64,000 bases of DNA from assembly GCA_023512835.1 (NCBI GenBank), contig CM042090.1:6293826-6357825 (forward strand), given 5' to 3'. Below, in pieces: positions 11,831 to 22,983 of this stretch (the stretch's first letter is position 1; every line of letters starts with the position of its first letter). Source of the stretch: Taxillus chinensis (taxonomy: Eukaryota; Streptophyta; Magnoliopsida; Santalales; Loranthaceae). Both the position numbers and the translations under genes were made by a program. Under the pieces are notes generated by a model. That model was not told the origin of the DNA, did no database searches, and saw only the letters and a program-made list of their open reading frames with translations.

Positions 11831-12507
11831 CATTCGTGCTTGTGACAAAAGAACTACTTGATTTTTTTTAAGTTTGAGGAGATAGTTGCATCGACAAACT
11901 CTGTCTATATTGTTGCTAATATATCTTTTCTAATTGATTGAGGTCTTCATTCTTGGTTGTGATGCAAGCAAAACTTCGGAGAGTAATGTAGTGGCTCCTA
12001 TAAACATTCTCCTTATTGTCACTAGTGGATGAGTTACTAATAATTTGATATTTAATAAGAGCATTCAACCATATTTTCTTTGCTATTCTTCTTTGCATGC
12101 CTCATGATGCAAAAAGGTTTTTATTGTCAGTAACTCACTTTCTCCAGAGTTTGTACTTTTTTCTAACTTTCTTTCATCATGCCCATTTGATTATTCTCAT
12201 TTTTTGAAGTCATCATGTTCTCCACCTTCATCTACTTTATTAACAGCCATAAAAAATTATGTGCAAATTGAATATTTTTCTACTCCCCTTACGAAATAAT
12301 TTGAATAAGAAACCCTTAATTTAAGAGGAATGTCTCAAGCAAAATCATTGCTTAATTCAAGCTGAAAGTGCCTTCATATTGTACGAGAAAAATAATGTGC
12401 AGAATAGCTTGTGCAAGGAAGCATGTCTTTGAAAAAAGGAAGAAACTACTATCTTATGCGTCTACACCGTCTTTGAAAATATAATATTGTCACCTTGCAT
12501 CACTTAC
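11831..12507. other. Unassigned sequence
   Basis: No recognisable protein or element. In the RAD51D model that follows, the last exons (after Walker B) would be expected here on the minus strand, but I could not find them. They are missing or too diverged to read. Confidence 0.4.
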
Positions 12508-13963
12508 CATGTGGCCACAACCATCAAGGACTTCAGTGATCGGTGAAGAAATTGAATCCACTATTAGCAAATGCAACTAATCCCCTCTTGTCTGTATCTA
12601 AAACAGTACTTATGTTTTTAATCAGACTAAAACACGAATTGATATTAAGACCATATATTTTTAACCTACAGGAGTATGTCCATGAATGTAAAGATGTCAA
12701 ACACTGAGTGGTATAATATGCCGTTCATTAACTTTTTGGAACTTTTTTGTGCTTCCCCTACAACAAAGATTAGTCAAGAAAATTAGTCATTGAATAAATT
12801 AAGAAAACATTTTTTACAATCCAAAAGAAATATTTGTGACCTCTTTGAAGGCATAACCCAACGTCTGACCAACAAGGTGTGTTCTTGAGTCTGTAAAGGA
12901 ATTGCCTGTGTCTAGGAACACAGTGAAACCTTTACGGCATTTTGTGACATTTGAGGTTACCTGTAGGCAAAGCTAATCATATGAAGTAAATTGGATCAAC
13001 TATCAGCCACTGTCCTTCAACCTTTTCACCAGACTAATATCAATTTCATGTTTAGACAAAGTATACCACTAATGTATAGTGCATACATGAAACAATCAAT
13101 GTAAGTCCCCGGTAAAAGGTAATTCATATTTTATTGCAGACTGAGAATGTAAAGATTAGTAAGAACAACCTACGGAAGCTATTAATAAATTTAGTTATAA
13201 TCATTTATTGTGTTATTCATCACCATTGTGTTTTTGGATATAATATTCTCAGATGTTCCAAACAATTCTCAGGTGTAGTAAATAAAGGCAAGTTCTGAAA
13301 CCAAATAAAATTTACAGAAGACAACTATAATTCAAAATCATTACACAGATAAGCCCACCGCATTGTGTTTTTGGATATAATATCCTCAGATGTTCCAAAC
13401 AATTCTCAGATATAGTAAATAAAGGCAAGTTCTGAAATCAAATAAAATTTACAGAAGACAACTATAATTCAGAATCATTACACAGATAAGCCCACCGCAC
13501 GTATGTCAGCTCAAAGGAAAATTCTGACCCGTGTTTTGCCATAAGATGATGGCCCAACTATTATAGCTCACTGCCCTTTGAGAAATGCACCTTGAAGCAA
13601 CGAATCTATTATGTACCAGAATTTTTTTTTAATCAACTAGTTGCAGAGAGAAATGTATTCTCATTATATACAACTTAAGAAATGAAAACGCTCAAGCTTG
13701 TGATTTCTTTCATGACCAGTTAATAAAGCATGTTTATCCTGCTGAGCATCTTCCAACAACTCCAGACCATTTGACCATGCATGGTCGATGCTGACCATCT
13801 ATAATAGAGAGTACTTGTGTAATCAGCCGAACATGTTAAGTGCCTAGCATCCTTTAAAATAATTAAGATATTGTTAAGTTAACCTGCTTCAACCGCTCTG
13901 GAGTCGATTGCTGTTCTTCAAAAGCAGCCAATACATGAAGATCACGAATGAGAAAATCCTCCA
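12508..13963 (-). pseudogene. RAD51D: RAD51D-like (RAD51 paralogue) gene relic, six exons readable
   Basis: Minus-strand exons with plausible splice sites: 13884-13963 (VEDFLIRDLHVLAAFEEQQ, N-terminal domain); about 13700-13798 (NGLELLEDAQQDKHALLTG); 13529-13605 (Walker A, GPSSYGKT); about 12843-12960 (VFLDTGNSFTDSRTHLVGQT); 12666-12757 (YHSVFDIFTFMDILL); 12508-12591 (LLIVDSISSPITEVL, Walker B). This order and these motifs match plant RAD51D, an ATPase of homologous recombination that works in the RAD51 paralogue complexes. Introns are kept, so it arose by DNA duplication and not by reverse transcription. It is broken: TGA just before Walker A, TAG at the end of the fifth exon and TAG in the sixth. 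The first exon and all exons after Walker B are missing. The assignment is from remembered family motifs and was not searched. Confidence 0.82.
13225..13498. repeat. Tandem duplication, 2 x 137 bp
   Basis: Units 13225-13361 and 13362-13498 are nearly identical (a handful of substitutions, e.g. 'tattctcag' against 'tatcctcag'). They lie in the intron between the Walker A exon and the next exon of the RAD51D relic. The low divergence means the duplication is recent relative to the decay of the gene. Confidence 0.95.
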
Positions 13964-14075
13964 CTGCATAAGAGAAAAGAAAGATAAGAGTAATGATGAG
14001 AAGCTGAGCCTAAATCCCGGAATTTCAGGGAAAGAAAAACACTAACACTAAAAAATTATATGGATCACATATTAT

Positions 14076-14505
14076 TGTTGACATCTAGCTAGGTGTGGTG
14101 GAAAAATAATAAAGATCCAAATAGAAAAGAGCGGGAAGACGAAGGAAGACAAATCTTGTTTTTCTCATAATTGATCAATACATTACAAGCCATATTTATA
14201 GATGCCAAAAGAAAATCAAAACCCTCAATTAATACAATAATCAAGATTACAGATTTCAAAGAAAATAAATGTAGAAAGACTGAAGGGATGATACAAAAGA
14301 AAGCTCATTGTGAAACGACATACTAATTATTTAGAAATCTCAATCATAAACCGAGTTGTAAGCCTTCTTCTCATATCAAACCAGTGTCTTCATACCAAGC
14401 CATCCGAAGTCAAAATAAATATCAAACCGAAGTGACATTAAATATCGAACTTAAGTTATATACCAAACTGAAGTTCGGAGTTCAAAGTCGAAGGCATGCA
14501 GTGCA
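14076..14505 (-). repeat. Copia-type LTR, probably solo or truncated
   Basis: Read on the minus strand it contains a TATA-like 'ATCTATAAATATGG' followed by a transcribed leader and ends GATGTCAACA at 14076, the typical layout of a Copia LTR. The upstream (right) end could not be fixed and no target duplication was found. It separates the RAD51D relic from the LINE fragment and may explain the loss of the first exon. Confidence 0.5.
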
Positions 14506-14704
14506 TAAGCATTTTTAAAAATAGGGTATATATAAGGTTTTATGAACTAAACTCTCATGTAAGTGAAAGACAACAGAAAAATGTGAAGAATGATTCAGAA
14601 ACAAGGAATTAAAGAATTGAAAAGCATAATCACTACATAGCTGAACAAAAGAAAGGTAATAAAAACGTGAAGAAAGAGTGGAGCACACGCCCAAAATGAA
14701 AGTA

Positions 14705-15830
14705 AATTATCACTTCCATTTATGACAGAAAATCTGGCAACATAAATAACTTCGTCTTTGCCAAACTAAAGAGCAATGTTCTCTTTTTCTCAAACAAAAT
14801 TAATTTAAGAAGTTTATGTAAATGTGGCGGCAAATTTCTGGTCCTCCATGTTCCTGATGGTTTGAACACCAATTTCAGAAACAATAAGCGAGGGAGATGT
14901 TTTAAGAAACAACTTTTCTTATTTCCACACCATTTCATTACAATAACCGTCATATATATACTACAACAAAACGAGAGGAAATGATAAATATTGGAAGGGT
15001 GTGTCATAATTAAAGGCTCAATCGATGCTTTAATAGAAAAAGAATCGTCTTGCACTTCAAAACTGGAATACGAGTCCGATATTAGCATCTGATCGTTGCT
15101 TCCGAATCCGAAAAGTGGAATCCAAAATGACCATCGGATGCGGACAATCTGACATACATGGGAACAAGCTTTCAAAGGCTGATTAGTTTGCTCCCGGTAA
15201 CAAGCTAAGCTTTCAAAATCTTTAGAGATAAGGAAGCAATCCAGTGAGGACATATCCCAAAGATTACACCACGTAAAATGGACCCCTTTAAGAGGAAGAA
15301 CCATTTATGAGCTCATGATCCTCAATGGTTTTTGAGAACCGCATTGTCTTATTGAAGCCATTGAAGGAACAATGTTAAAATCCCCACAAACGGTTAAACG
15401 CACCATAGTCCCCCATACCAATTCCGACCGACCTTGGCACAACTTCTGCCAACAGCAGCTCCGATCTCTCTCTCTCTCTGTCAGTTTGGACCATAAACAT
15501 GCAGCAGCATAAACTTGGCGCTATCCAAAATTGACTCCAAAATAATCAACAAGGAGAACAATCCAAATGAAGAACCCTTGAGAATAAAACGGTTGTCATC
15601 CCAAAATGTAATATTGAGGATCCATTTGAAACGATAGCCCTTCACCCAACCTATCGTCGGAGAATGTGCCAGACCCTGAACAAAAACGAGTCAGACACAT
15701 TCTAGACTTTAGTCTCATGCAGGCAAATGATATTACACGTCCCCCAAAAAGTTCGCCTGTTTCAGTGTTGCCTGATGAATTGGCTTATTCAACCCTCTGA
15801 CATGATGTGATAAGATTTTTGTTTCCACAC
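14705..15830 (-). pseudogene. LINE (L1-type) ORF2 endonuclease remnant
   Basis: Minus-strand frames, broken by stops, read SHHVRGLNKPIHQ (about 15780-15820, the start of the AP-endonuclease domain), then KFMLLHVYGPN, then PLKGVHFTWCNLWDMSSLDC plus FLISKDFE (15200-15304), the classical plant L1 endonuclease C-terminal block. ORF2 normally continues into reverse transcriptase, but only a short degraded link follows before the sequence stops matching near 14705. The element is therefore truncated at both ends. Confidence 0.75.
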
Positions 15831-16234
15831 CAACCAAGCTTATGATGCCACTCAAACAACAGAAGCCACTAACAGTCCAGAGACATTCTCCCCCCTGGTG
15901 CTGAGGTATACCAAAGAGATCAAGTCACTATTCATAAGTCGATGTTTTATAAAAGCTTTAGCAGCACCATTTAACCTCAAGCTAGCCTAAGAGCTCAACT
16001 ATATTGGAGATCGGCCAATGCTCACTGCACGAGGAAGAAGGCTCCCCTGCTTAGCCCCCGCACAGCCACCACTCGAGCAACCGCCAGTCAAAGGTGCTCT
16101 CGTAATGGATGGGTTGCTTCCAACCACTGGATTCCCGCCTAGGCTCAGTTCAATTGGGTTGTGATCCAGGAGCGGCTCACGTTAACAGGGTAGGAGAATC
16201 CCTATGATGTTCTGCGTCCTAGCATGCAAACCCA

Positions 16235-16287
<53 letters not shown>

Positions 16288-16642
16288 ATATTTTTACTAC
16301 TTTCATATGGCAAATTACATATACGGATTAGTAACAAATTGAAACTTCATGGTTAGGACGAAAATGGATAATGACACAAATTGGGCTCCAAACTCTTCAA
16401 TTCTTAAAACCAATGAAAATGAATCAACGCAATTGGAGAGTACTAATGGTTAAACAATAATAATGAAACATCGGGATTAAACGGGAGAAGTCCATTTGAC
16501 CATTTCTCACGGATAAAAATAAATAAATAAATTGTGACAACAAAATCCACCGTTTGAATTTGCATATACAAAAAAAAAACGAAAACAAAAGTTATATATA
16601 TATATATATATATGAAAACGAATCAGTTGTGCCACAAGTTAT
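15831..16642. other. Spacer with (CA)n(TA)n microsatellite
   Basis: The first part may be further LINE-derived sequence (GC-richer, no clear domain). A CA tract running into a TA tract lies at about 16234-16287, and another TA tract at about 16594-16612. The final 150 bp is the presumed 3' untranslated region of the DUF1635 gene; part of it ('aagtccattt', 'gacaacaaaatc') recurs downstream of the duplicate near 19753-19810. Confidence 0.6.
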
Positions 16643-17754
16643 TCACTGGAACCGGAGCCGTTTGCTGCCCCTAATATGACCGTTAGAACTGGAAGCCGAC
16701 GTTTGCAAGGGCATGCCCGACGGACAAGCACCAGAAGAATGACCATTGGTGAAGTTTAACAAAGAATTGGACCCACCGCACGACATCTCCAGGTAGGTCG
16801 GCGACGGATTCACCACCCCTCTCACCGTCGACGCCTGCGCCATCGCCTTCTGATTCATCAACACCCCTCCGCCCCCGACGTCGCAGCCCTTGAACGGGGC
16901 TGGTGGCACCACCTTCAGCGGTTGCGTCGGCGGAGGGTTCCGCCACTGCGGCAGAGGCCCGGCCACGAACAGCGTCTGGAGGAGCGGTCCAGCCGCCATC
17001 ACGGCCTCCAGCAGCCGCCCTTTCTGGGGCAGTGGCTTCCCCTTGGAAAGCCCATCTATGATCTGCGAGGCCTGGTCGATCGAATTCCGACCGGCATCCG
17101 ATGCAGCGTGGTAATCCGGCCCCCGTGAGGGCCCCGCTGCAAACATTAGATTGTTGTTGCTGGTGTTAACGTTGGCAGTGTTGTTGTTGGAATTATCGGC
17201 CAGGTTGACGGTGGAGTAGTCCGGTGATGTCACTGTATCGAAGAACGAGTCGGCAGGGGAGGAGCCGCCGCCGCCTCCGTGCGAGAGGCTCGTTGAATCG
17301 GTTATGCTCGAGTTGGCACGGTTTAGCTGCCTCGGTAGAGGCGTCGGACTCGGTTCGGTTTCGATGTTGGACAATTCGGCGGCGGCGGCGGCAGCGGAGA
17401 AGGAGGCGGGTATGAGGTCTACTTTGTTGAGGAGTTTGTGGAGTTCGCCCCTGGCTTCATCTCTTTCCTGGCACGCGGTGTTTAGGTGTTCTATCAAATC
17501 CCGTACGGTCTCCCTATTCTTTCTGAGTGTTTCGTTCGCCTCCATTCTCGCCGATTCCAGTTCGATTGTTGTGTACAAAAGCTGACGTTTCAGTTCATCA
17601 ACGACCTGCATACACGACATATATATATATCATACGAGAAAAGGAACAAATGAGAAGGATAGAAAAATAATAAGGCTCTGAGAAGAGTAAATGAGTTAAG
17701 AGGAAGACTAGCCTCGTGATGGCTCCAGAAGGAAGCCAAATCTGCCTCTTCCAT
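16643..17754 (-). CDS. DUF1635 family protein, two exons, 334 codons
   Basis: Exon 1 is 17713-17754 (MEEADLASFWSHHE) and exon 2 is 16643-17605. The N-terminus has the family signature: an SFW box, then VDELKRQLLYTTIELE and a heptad-rich stretch (about residues 15-70; ANETLRKN, CQERDEARGELHKLL) that should form a coiled coil. A low-complexity Ser/Asn/Gly middle follows, then the conserved block LLEAVMAAGPLLQTLFVAGP plus LPQWRNPPP at about residues 220-250, and a basic end (GSKRLRFQ). Members are plant-specific; their molecular role is not established. The start is chosen because the exon-1 peptide is family-typical and follows a TATA box by about 85 bp. The splice donor is GC, not GT. A damaged tandem copy lies 2.2 kb downstream on the same strand. 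Confidence 0.9.
17606..17712 (-). other. Intron of the DUF1635 gene, probably GC-AG
   Basis: 107 bp, phase 0. The donor reads GAG|GCTAGT and the acceptor TATGCAG|GTC. The nearest GT (4 nt further in) would shift the frame, so the non-canonical GC donor is the only simple solution that joins the family-typical SFW exon to the VDELKRQ exon. Confidence 0.7.
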
Positions 17755-17838
17755 CACGTCTCTCTCTCTCTCTCTGTCTCTTTCTCTCTCTCAGCTTCTT
17801 TTCTTCTTCACACAGTGTCCAATGAACGTATAATGGCA

Positions 17839-17847
17839 ATTTTATAG
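17839..17847 (-). promoter_or_regulatory. TATA box of the DUF1635 gene
   Basis: CTATAAAAT on the minus strand, 85 bp upstream of the start codon. The presumed 5' untranslated region between them is GA-rich (17758-17795 is mostly GA repeats on that strand), a common plant core-promoter layout. Confidence 0.6.
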
Positions 17848-19740
17848 AGGGGATGAGAGACGAGTCTTAATAAGCGAGAGAGTTTCACACGGTTCCAGAG
17901 GAGATCCACATCAGAGAAAATTTAGAGAACGCGCGACCTTCCAAATAAAGAAGACAGAAAATTCAATTCCTTAAAACATTCCACTGCTCTTATTATGGAA
18001 GAAGAGTCAATGGAGAGGTCTATGAGGGTAATAGATAGATGCTATATATTTATTTCCCAAACACAATATTAGCTGCGTAATCTCCCATCATCATTTTCTA
18101 GTTAAAAGTCAAACTGTCATTAAGCATAGAGAATTAACACCTCTGACCTTTCCGTTTTCATTTGTCCAAACTTTTCATTTTCGAAAAATTATTAACAAAA
18201 TAAATCTATGCCGCCCTGGTTTTTTTTTGGACAACAGTAATACTCAGAGCTAGTTACAAACTCGATCTTAGCTTGTTTGTTTGTTTTTTTGGTTTGGTCC
18301 CTTATTTTTTAGTACCAAAAAAAGTGTTTTTATAAAGTATGTACTTTTTAAAAAAAATGGTCTAATAAGAAATAAAAAATATAATGTTGTTGCTAATAAA
18401 CTAGAAAAGAATAAAAAATATTTTTTTATTTGAATCAGTTTAAATTTTAAAATATAAAACATATTAATAAAATGATTATTTTTAGATTTAATCATTTAGA
18501 ATTATAAATAATTTAAAATTATTTCTTATGAATTAATTAAAGCTATTTATACGAGTGATTAAAATTTATTTAAATTTATAATTTTCAAAAATAATCATAT
18601 TTTTAAAAATAATACAAAATAACCGAACAATGTCTTAGAAATAAAATTTTTAAATAACTGTATAATCACTTATTTAAAAAACTGAATTTTAAAATTTTAA
18701 AAAAATTAAATGTAACGGAATATTTTATTTTTATTTTTAACATTGCAAAACCTTTCTCGCCTCCTTTATAACTTTCCCAGCGAACATGTTGAGGTCTAAA
18801 ATTACCAAAAAGAGACCTATTATAATATTTGTCTCTGTTTAATTCTTGCTTTTTCGAATAAGGATGTTTATAAACTAACATGTAGCGCCCAAAAGTTACC
18901 CAAAAACTTTATTTTCTTTTTTTCCTTGCCAGCAAATATGGGTGGTTATAATCGTGCAATAATTATGTTTATAAATGCCCAATCATTATTGGTATGTTAC
19001 ATATTTTGTCTTAAGGGAAGTAATTAAAGGTGTGGAGGAGGGTTGATATTTATCATTTATTTTAATAACTTTAATCTTGAGTCGATCTAAATTTTTTTGT
19101 CTATAATATTTTATCAGTCTTACAAATTATCAATGAAACTTAAAATTATAAATTTTTAGAGCTTGTTTGTTTTGTGGGAAGTATATTAGATTTCTAGGAA
19201 AGTATGTAAGGAAACTATTTTATCATATTTGATTTATTATATTTAAATAACTTTGTATGTCAATAATAATATTAGGTACAACTAAGATTGTATAACCGCA
19301 TGAATAACGTGATAATATAATAGCATATCAATTCACGAGTAAGAGAAAAAAATTATGACCGTTCACATCATCATATCATAATATTATAATATTATATAAA
19401 GACACTTACAAAATGTAATTTTTTTTTATTAATTTTGATAATTATTATAAAATTTAATATTGATAATATTACATATTTGTGTAGTTGAGAATTTATCTAA
19501 TTCAATAAATTTGTTTGTTTTTATTTAAAAATAATGAAAGATTTTAAAAAGCAAGTAAACAAACAAATAATGATCACATTTATATAATACATGGATGATG
19601 CATTGTTAAAAAAGCAATAAAAATGCATCCAAGCGAAGCCTACGCAATCTGGGTGGAATAAGAATGTAGAATATTGGTAGGATATATTGTATTCAAGTAT
19701 ATATATTAAGTAATAATAATATTACAAAACATCATGATTA
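17848..19740. other. AT-rich intergenic spacer
   Basis: The first 150 bp is probably the upstream region of the DUF1635 gene. The rest is very AT-rich with poly-A/T runs. I see no protein, RNA gene or bounded element; the small open frames here are chance products of low GC content. Confidence 0.5.
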
Positions 19741-19934
19741 TATCGAGGGGAAGTCCATTTCAAGAGGACAACATTAGAAAAAAAAAAAGAGTAAGGGACA
19801 ACAAAATCTAACTGTTGCATATAAAACGAACGAAAACATATATGGGTAAAATAGATGAAAATTTTCTCATGTACGATATCAGCTGAAAGAAATTATTCAA
19901 AATATACGAATACCAAATCAACTGTTCCACAAGT

Positions 19935-20840
19935 TCACTGGAACCTCAGCCGCTTGCTGCCCCTAACTTCACCGTTGAAACTGGCAGCCGACATTAGTGA
20001 GGGCATGCCCGGCAGACACGTACCAGAAAAATGCCCATTCGTGTAGTTTAACAAAGAATTGGACCCTCCGCATGGCATCTCCAGGTGGGTTGGCGATGGA
20101 TTCACCATCTGATTCATAACCATCCCACCGCCCCCGACGTCGCAGCCGTCGATCGGGACTGGTGGCAACCCCTTCAGCGGTTGCGTTGGCGGAGGGTTCC
20201 GCCACTGCGGCAGTGGCCCGGCCACGAACAGCGTCTGGAGGAGCGGTCCAGCCGCCATCACCGCCTCCAGGAGCCGCCCCTTCTGGGGCAGGGCCTTCCC
20301 TTGGGAGAGCCCATCTATGATTAGCGAGGCCTGATCCAATATCAAATTCCTACCGGCCTCCGGCACCACTGAGAGCCCCGCCGCAAACATTAGATTGTTG
20401 TTGCTGGTGCTGGTGCTGGTGTTGGTGTTGGAATTATAGGCCAGTTTGAAGGTGGAGAAGTCCGACAACGACACTGTGTCGATGAACGAGTCGACCGGGG
20501 AGGAGCCGCTGCTGCCGCCTACGTAAAAGAGGCTAGTTGACTCGGTGATGCTTGAGTTGGATCGGTTTAGCTGCCTCAGTAGGGGCGTCGGACTCGGTTC
20601 CATGCCGATGCTGGAAAATCCGGCGGCGGCGGCGTAGGACGCTGGTAAGAGGTCGACTTTGTTGAGGATTTTGTGGATTTGGCCTTTGGCTTCGTCTCTT
20701 TCCTGGCACGCTCTGTTTAGGTGTTCTATCAGCTCCCGTACGGACTTCTTGTTCTTGATGATTGTCTCGTTCGCATCCATTCTCGACGATTCCAGTTCGA
20801 TTGTTGCCTGAAAAAGGTTACGTTTCAGTTAATCAACGAC
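19935..20840 (-). pseudogene. Decayed tandem copy of the DUF1635 gene
   Basis: Clearly homologous to exon 2 of 16643-17754 along its whole length: RELIEHLNRACQERDEA, the Ser/Asn-rich middle, LLEAVMAAGPLLQTLFVAGP plus LPQWRNPPP, and the same GSKRLRFQ ending. It has several in-frame indels (e.g. loss of the QKAMAQASTVRG segment). The ancestral acceptor (CAG at 20841-20843) is still present, but the fourth codon after it is TAA (20829-20831) where the intact copy has GAA. No exon 1 (SFW box) was found upstream. The 281-codon frame from an internal Met at 20780 lacks the start of the coiled coil. An alternative acceptor, CTTTTTCAG at 20808-20816, would skip the stop, so low-level expression of a shortened protein is possible. 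Confidence 0.8.
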
Positions 20841-20843
20841 CTG

Positions 20844-21522
20844 GCGCTTTTATTAAAATTGGGTCAATGATTGGATTGAATTATTACCAGAAATACTAAT
20901 GGCCAACAACAAAGTCAGACCATTCCTTAAACGTTTCTCGGAAAACTAAACATAATTAAGGTCGCCATTTTCTTACGATATTTTGTCATATAAAACCTAA
21001 ACATAATTAAGGACACATTAAAACGTGAGAGTAGAAGGCATCTCCAGATAATTTACTTTTATCTCTTTTTTTTAGAGAATAAAAAATAAAAAATAAAATA
21101 GTAATTAAGATAAATAGTACTTTATAAATATTAAATATTAATTTTTTTTTGACAAGTCAATTTCAAGGACAATCGGTTATTATAGTAGGAAGTAATATTA
21201 AATATAATTTTATTTAGAATAGAAGGTAAAATATGTAAAACTATTAGAGTTGTTATTTAAAAGAAAGAGAGTTATATATATATATATATAAAGAGGATTG
21301 AGGGAGATGGAATAAAAATAATAAAACATTTGATTGGCGCAATGGTGAATTGGATGGTTTTTCTTTTCTATGACAAAATAAAGCGGAGCGATTAGCATCA
21401 ATATAATTGAAGGGATAGGTAGTAGGACTAAAAAGAAATTTACACATTTGGGTGCTTTTATTTTTATTTGAGTTATGTGTTTAGATCATTTGGGCTGGAA
21501 ATTCGTGTGTCTCTCTCTTCAA
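20844..21522. other. AT-rich spacer, no exon 1 found
   Basis: Searched for the missing first exon of the DUF1635 copy; no SFW-box peptide after an ATG on the minus strand. A sequence 'ggcatctccagataatttac' at about 21038 resembles one end of a small TIR element, but no partner end was found. A TA tract lies at 21274-21290. Confidence 0.5.
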
Positions 21523-22143
21523 TAGGGTGTGTATCTACCTGTCCAATCAGCTATATTCGTCTGACCTAATCTGAATTTATCCACCGACTCGTAAATAAAA
21601 ATTATACAAATAAATGAGTCGGTTGAAAATTTTATTTTATGGTGGGTTGAGTCGGTTGACGGGTGAGAATGTTCAAACCTGCTACTAACCCGACCCGCTG
21701 CACTCCATTATAAAAATAGAATAAAACTTATCATTTATCTGTTAGACATTAGCTTATTACCGTCTCTCCTATTGTCAGAGGTTAGAGTTATGCAGAGTAA
21801 TGCCTATGATTGTGAGTTTGTGATGTTGCGATCCATAAATCTCGTATTTTTTTTCATTTGTAATTATAAATACTTAGTAAATAAAATAATATAGTTTTAA
21901 TTATAATTATTTTATATTTTATGCATTCAATTTTTTAATGTATGTCATTTAGTTATATACCAATAAATAGCGGTTGACACCCGCTTAACCTGCCGATTAG
22001 TACCCGTAAAAAATTTAACAAACATGCCGATTATTAAGGTTGGCGGGTTGGTTGAAAGGTAGAAAAATTAGGCACTCGTTAATGACAGGACAATTGATAA
22101 TTTAGCTTTTCACCCGACCCCACTCAACCCATGCACACCCCTA
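21523..22143. mobile_element. Probable hAT-like MITE
   Basis: Starts TAGGGTGTGTATCTACC; the inward-read right end is TAGGGGTGTGCATGGGTTG, an imperfect terminal inverted repeat. The body is rich in 'gggtcggttgacgggt'-type motifs like those in the MITEs at 7552 and 33684. No convincing 8-bp target duplication could be found, so the call rests on the ends and composition only. Confidence 0.5.
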
Positions 22144-22524
22144 CCAATACGTAGCTCACCTTTGATCAAAGGTTTATTGAGTTCGGTTTTTTACTTTGTT
22201 CGATCAAATACCTTGGATTTTAAAATTTCTACAAAACATAAACAGTTAAGCATAAAAAACACATTACAAATAATGAGAAAATAAATTTTATATTAATCAA
22301 AAGAAAGTTTTATAAAAATTGAAATTATCATATAAAATCTTAATTTACATATAAATTTTATCGCTATTTTGTATCTAACATTGTGAGATATTATTTTTCT
22401 CACTTGTAATAACATTCAAACTACCTCTACATGCATTCATATATAAAAAATTTCACATGATGATACAAGTCTAATAACATAAAACGTCTATATTGATTTT
22501 CATAATTTTCTATCTTCTTGATGT
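22144..22524. other. AT-rich spacer
   Basis: No coding signal or bounded repeat recognised. It is probably the part of the old Gypsy element (or its flank) beyond the chromodomain region. Confidence 0.4.
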
Positions 22525-22975
22525 TTTTGGTATGGGTATGACATTTTCTCCCACTTAATCTCATAGTGTCCTTGAAGTGAATTGCTAGTTCAACTTATTG
22601 GGGAAACTTACACAACACATCTTCTTGTCCCCAACTAGTCTCATCTTTAAGTATGTATTCTAATACACAAATTACTCCACGTGCCTCGGTATCACACCCT
22701 ACAACAAAGATTTGATCCACCTCCTTGTCATAGCTCATCACAATCACTGTTAGGGCTCTTTATAGCCCTTCCATACTTAAATATTCTTTATCCACATGGA
22801 AGGGCTTGAGTAAACTATTGTGGAACATCAAATGAGTTTGCAACATTAGCGACAACTATACATTGTAAAATACCTTTCTCAACTCTTCTTAAAACTCGAA
22901 AGGGTCTTTCATACCTTTACATCAAGGTTTCATGTAATTGATATTCCCAAGATCCAAGCTAGATCGAATAGGTAT
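22525..22975 (-). pseudogene. Reina-like Gypsy chromovirus: C-terminal pol remnant
   Basis: Minus-strand frames with many stops and shifts recall the end of Reina-type polyproteins: RPFRVLRRVEKG (the usual '...GPFPVLKRVG' block) and then a degraded chromodomain region (WGQ/EDVLCKFP). The chromodomain in this clade helps target integration to heterochromatin. The integrase that should precede it lies at 26300-27046, separated by the LTR insertion at 22984-26293. Confidence 0.55.
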
Positions 22976-22983
22976 ATGGGTTT

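Noticed and set aside
11916..12098. 60-codon minus-strand frame near the RAD51D relic, tested as a missing 3' exon
   Set aside because: It shows no similarity to the expected post-Walker B region (KLAHEH / VTNH) and has no splice-site context.
14720..15304. 194-codon minus-strand frame as a host gene
   Set aside because: Its N-terminal block is the conserved LINE endonuclease motif (GVHFTWCNLWD...FLISKDFE) and the frame degenerates afterwards.
16683..17585. Additional frames overlapping the DUF1635 exon on both strands
   Set aside because: The high GC content of the exon opens alternative frames; only the minus-strand frame has family motifs.
21038..21060. Sequence 'ggcatctccagataatttac' as the end of a MITE
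   Set aside because: No matching inverted end or target duplication found downstream.
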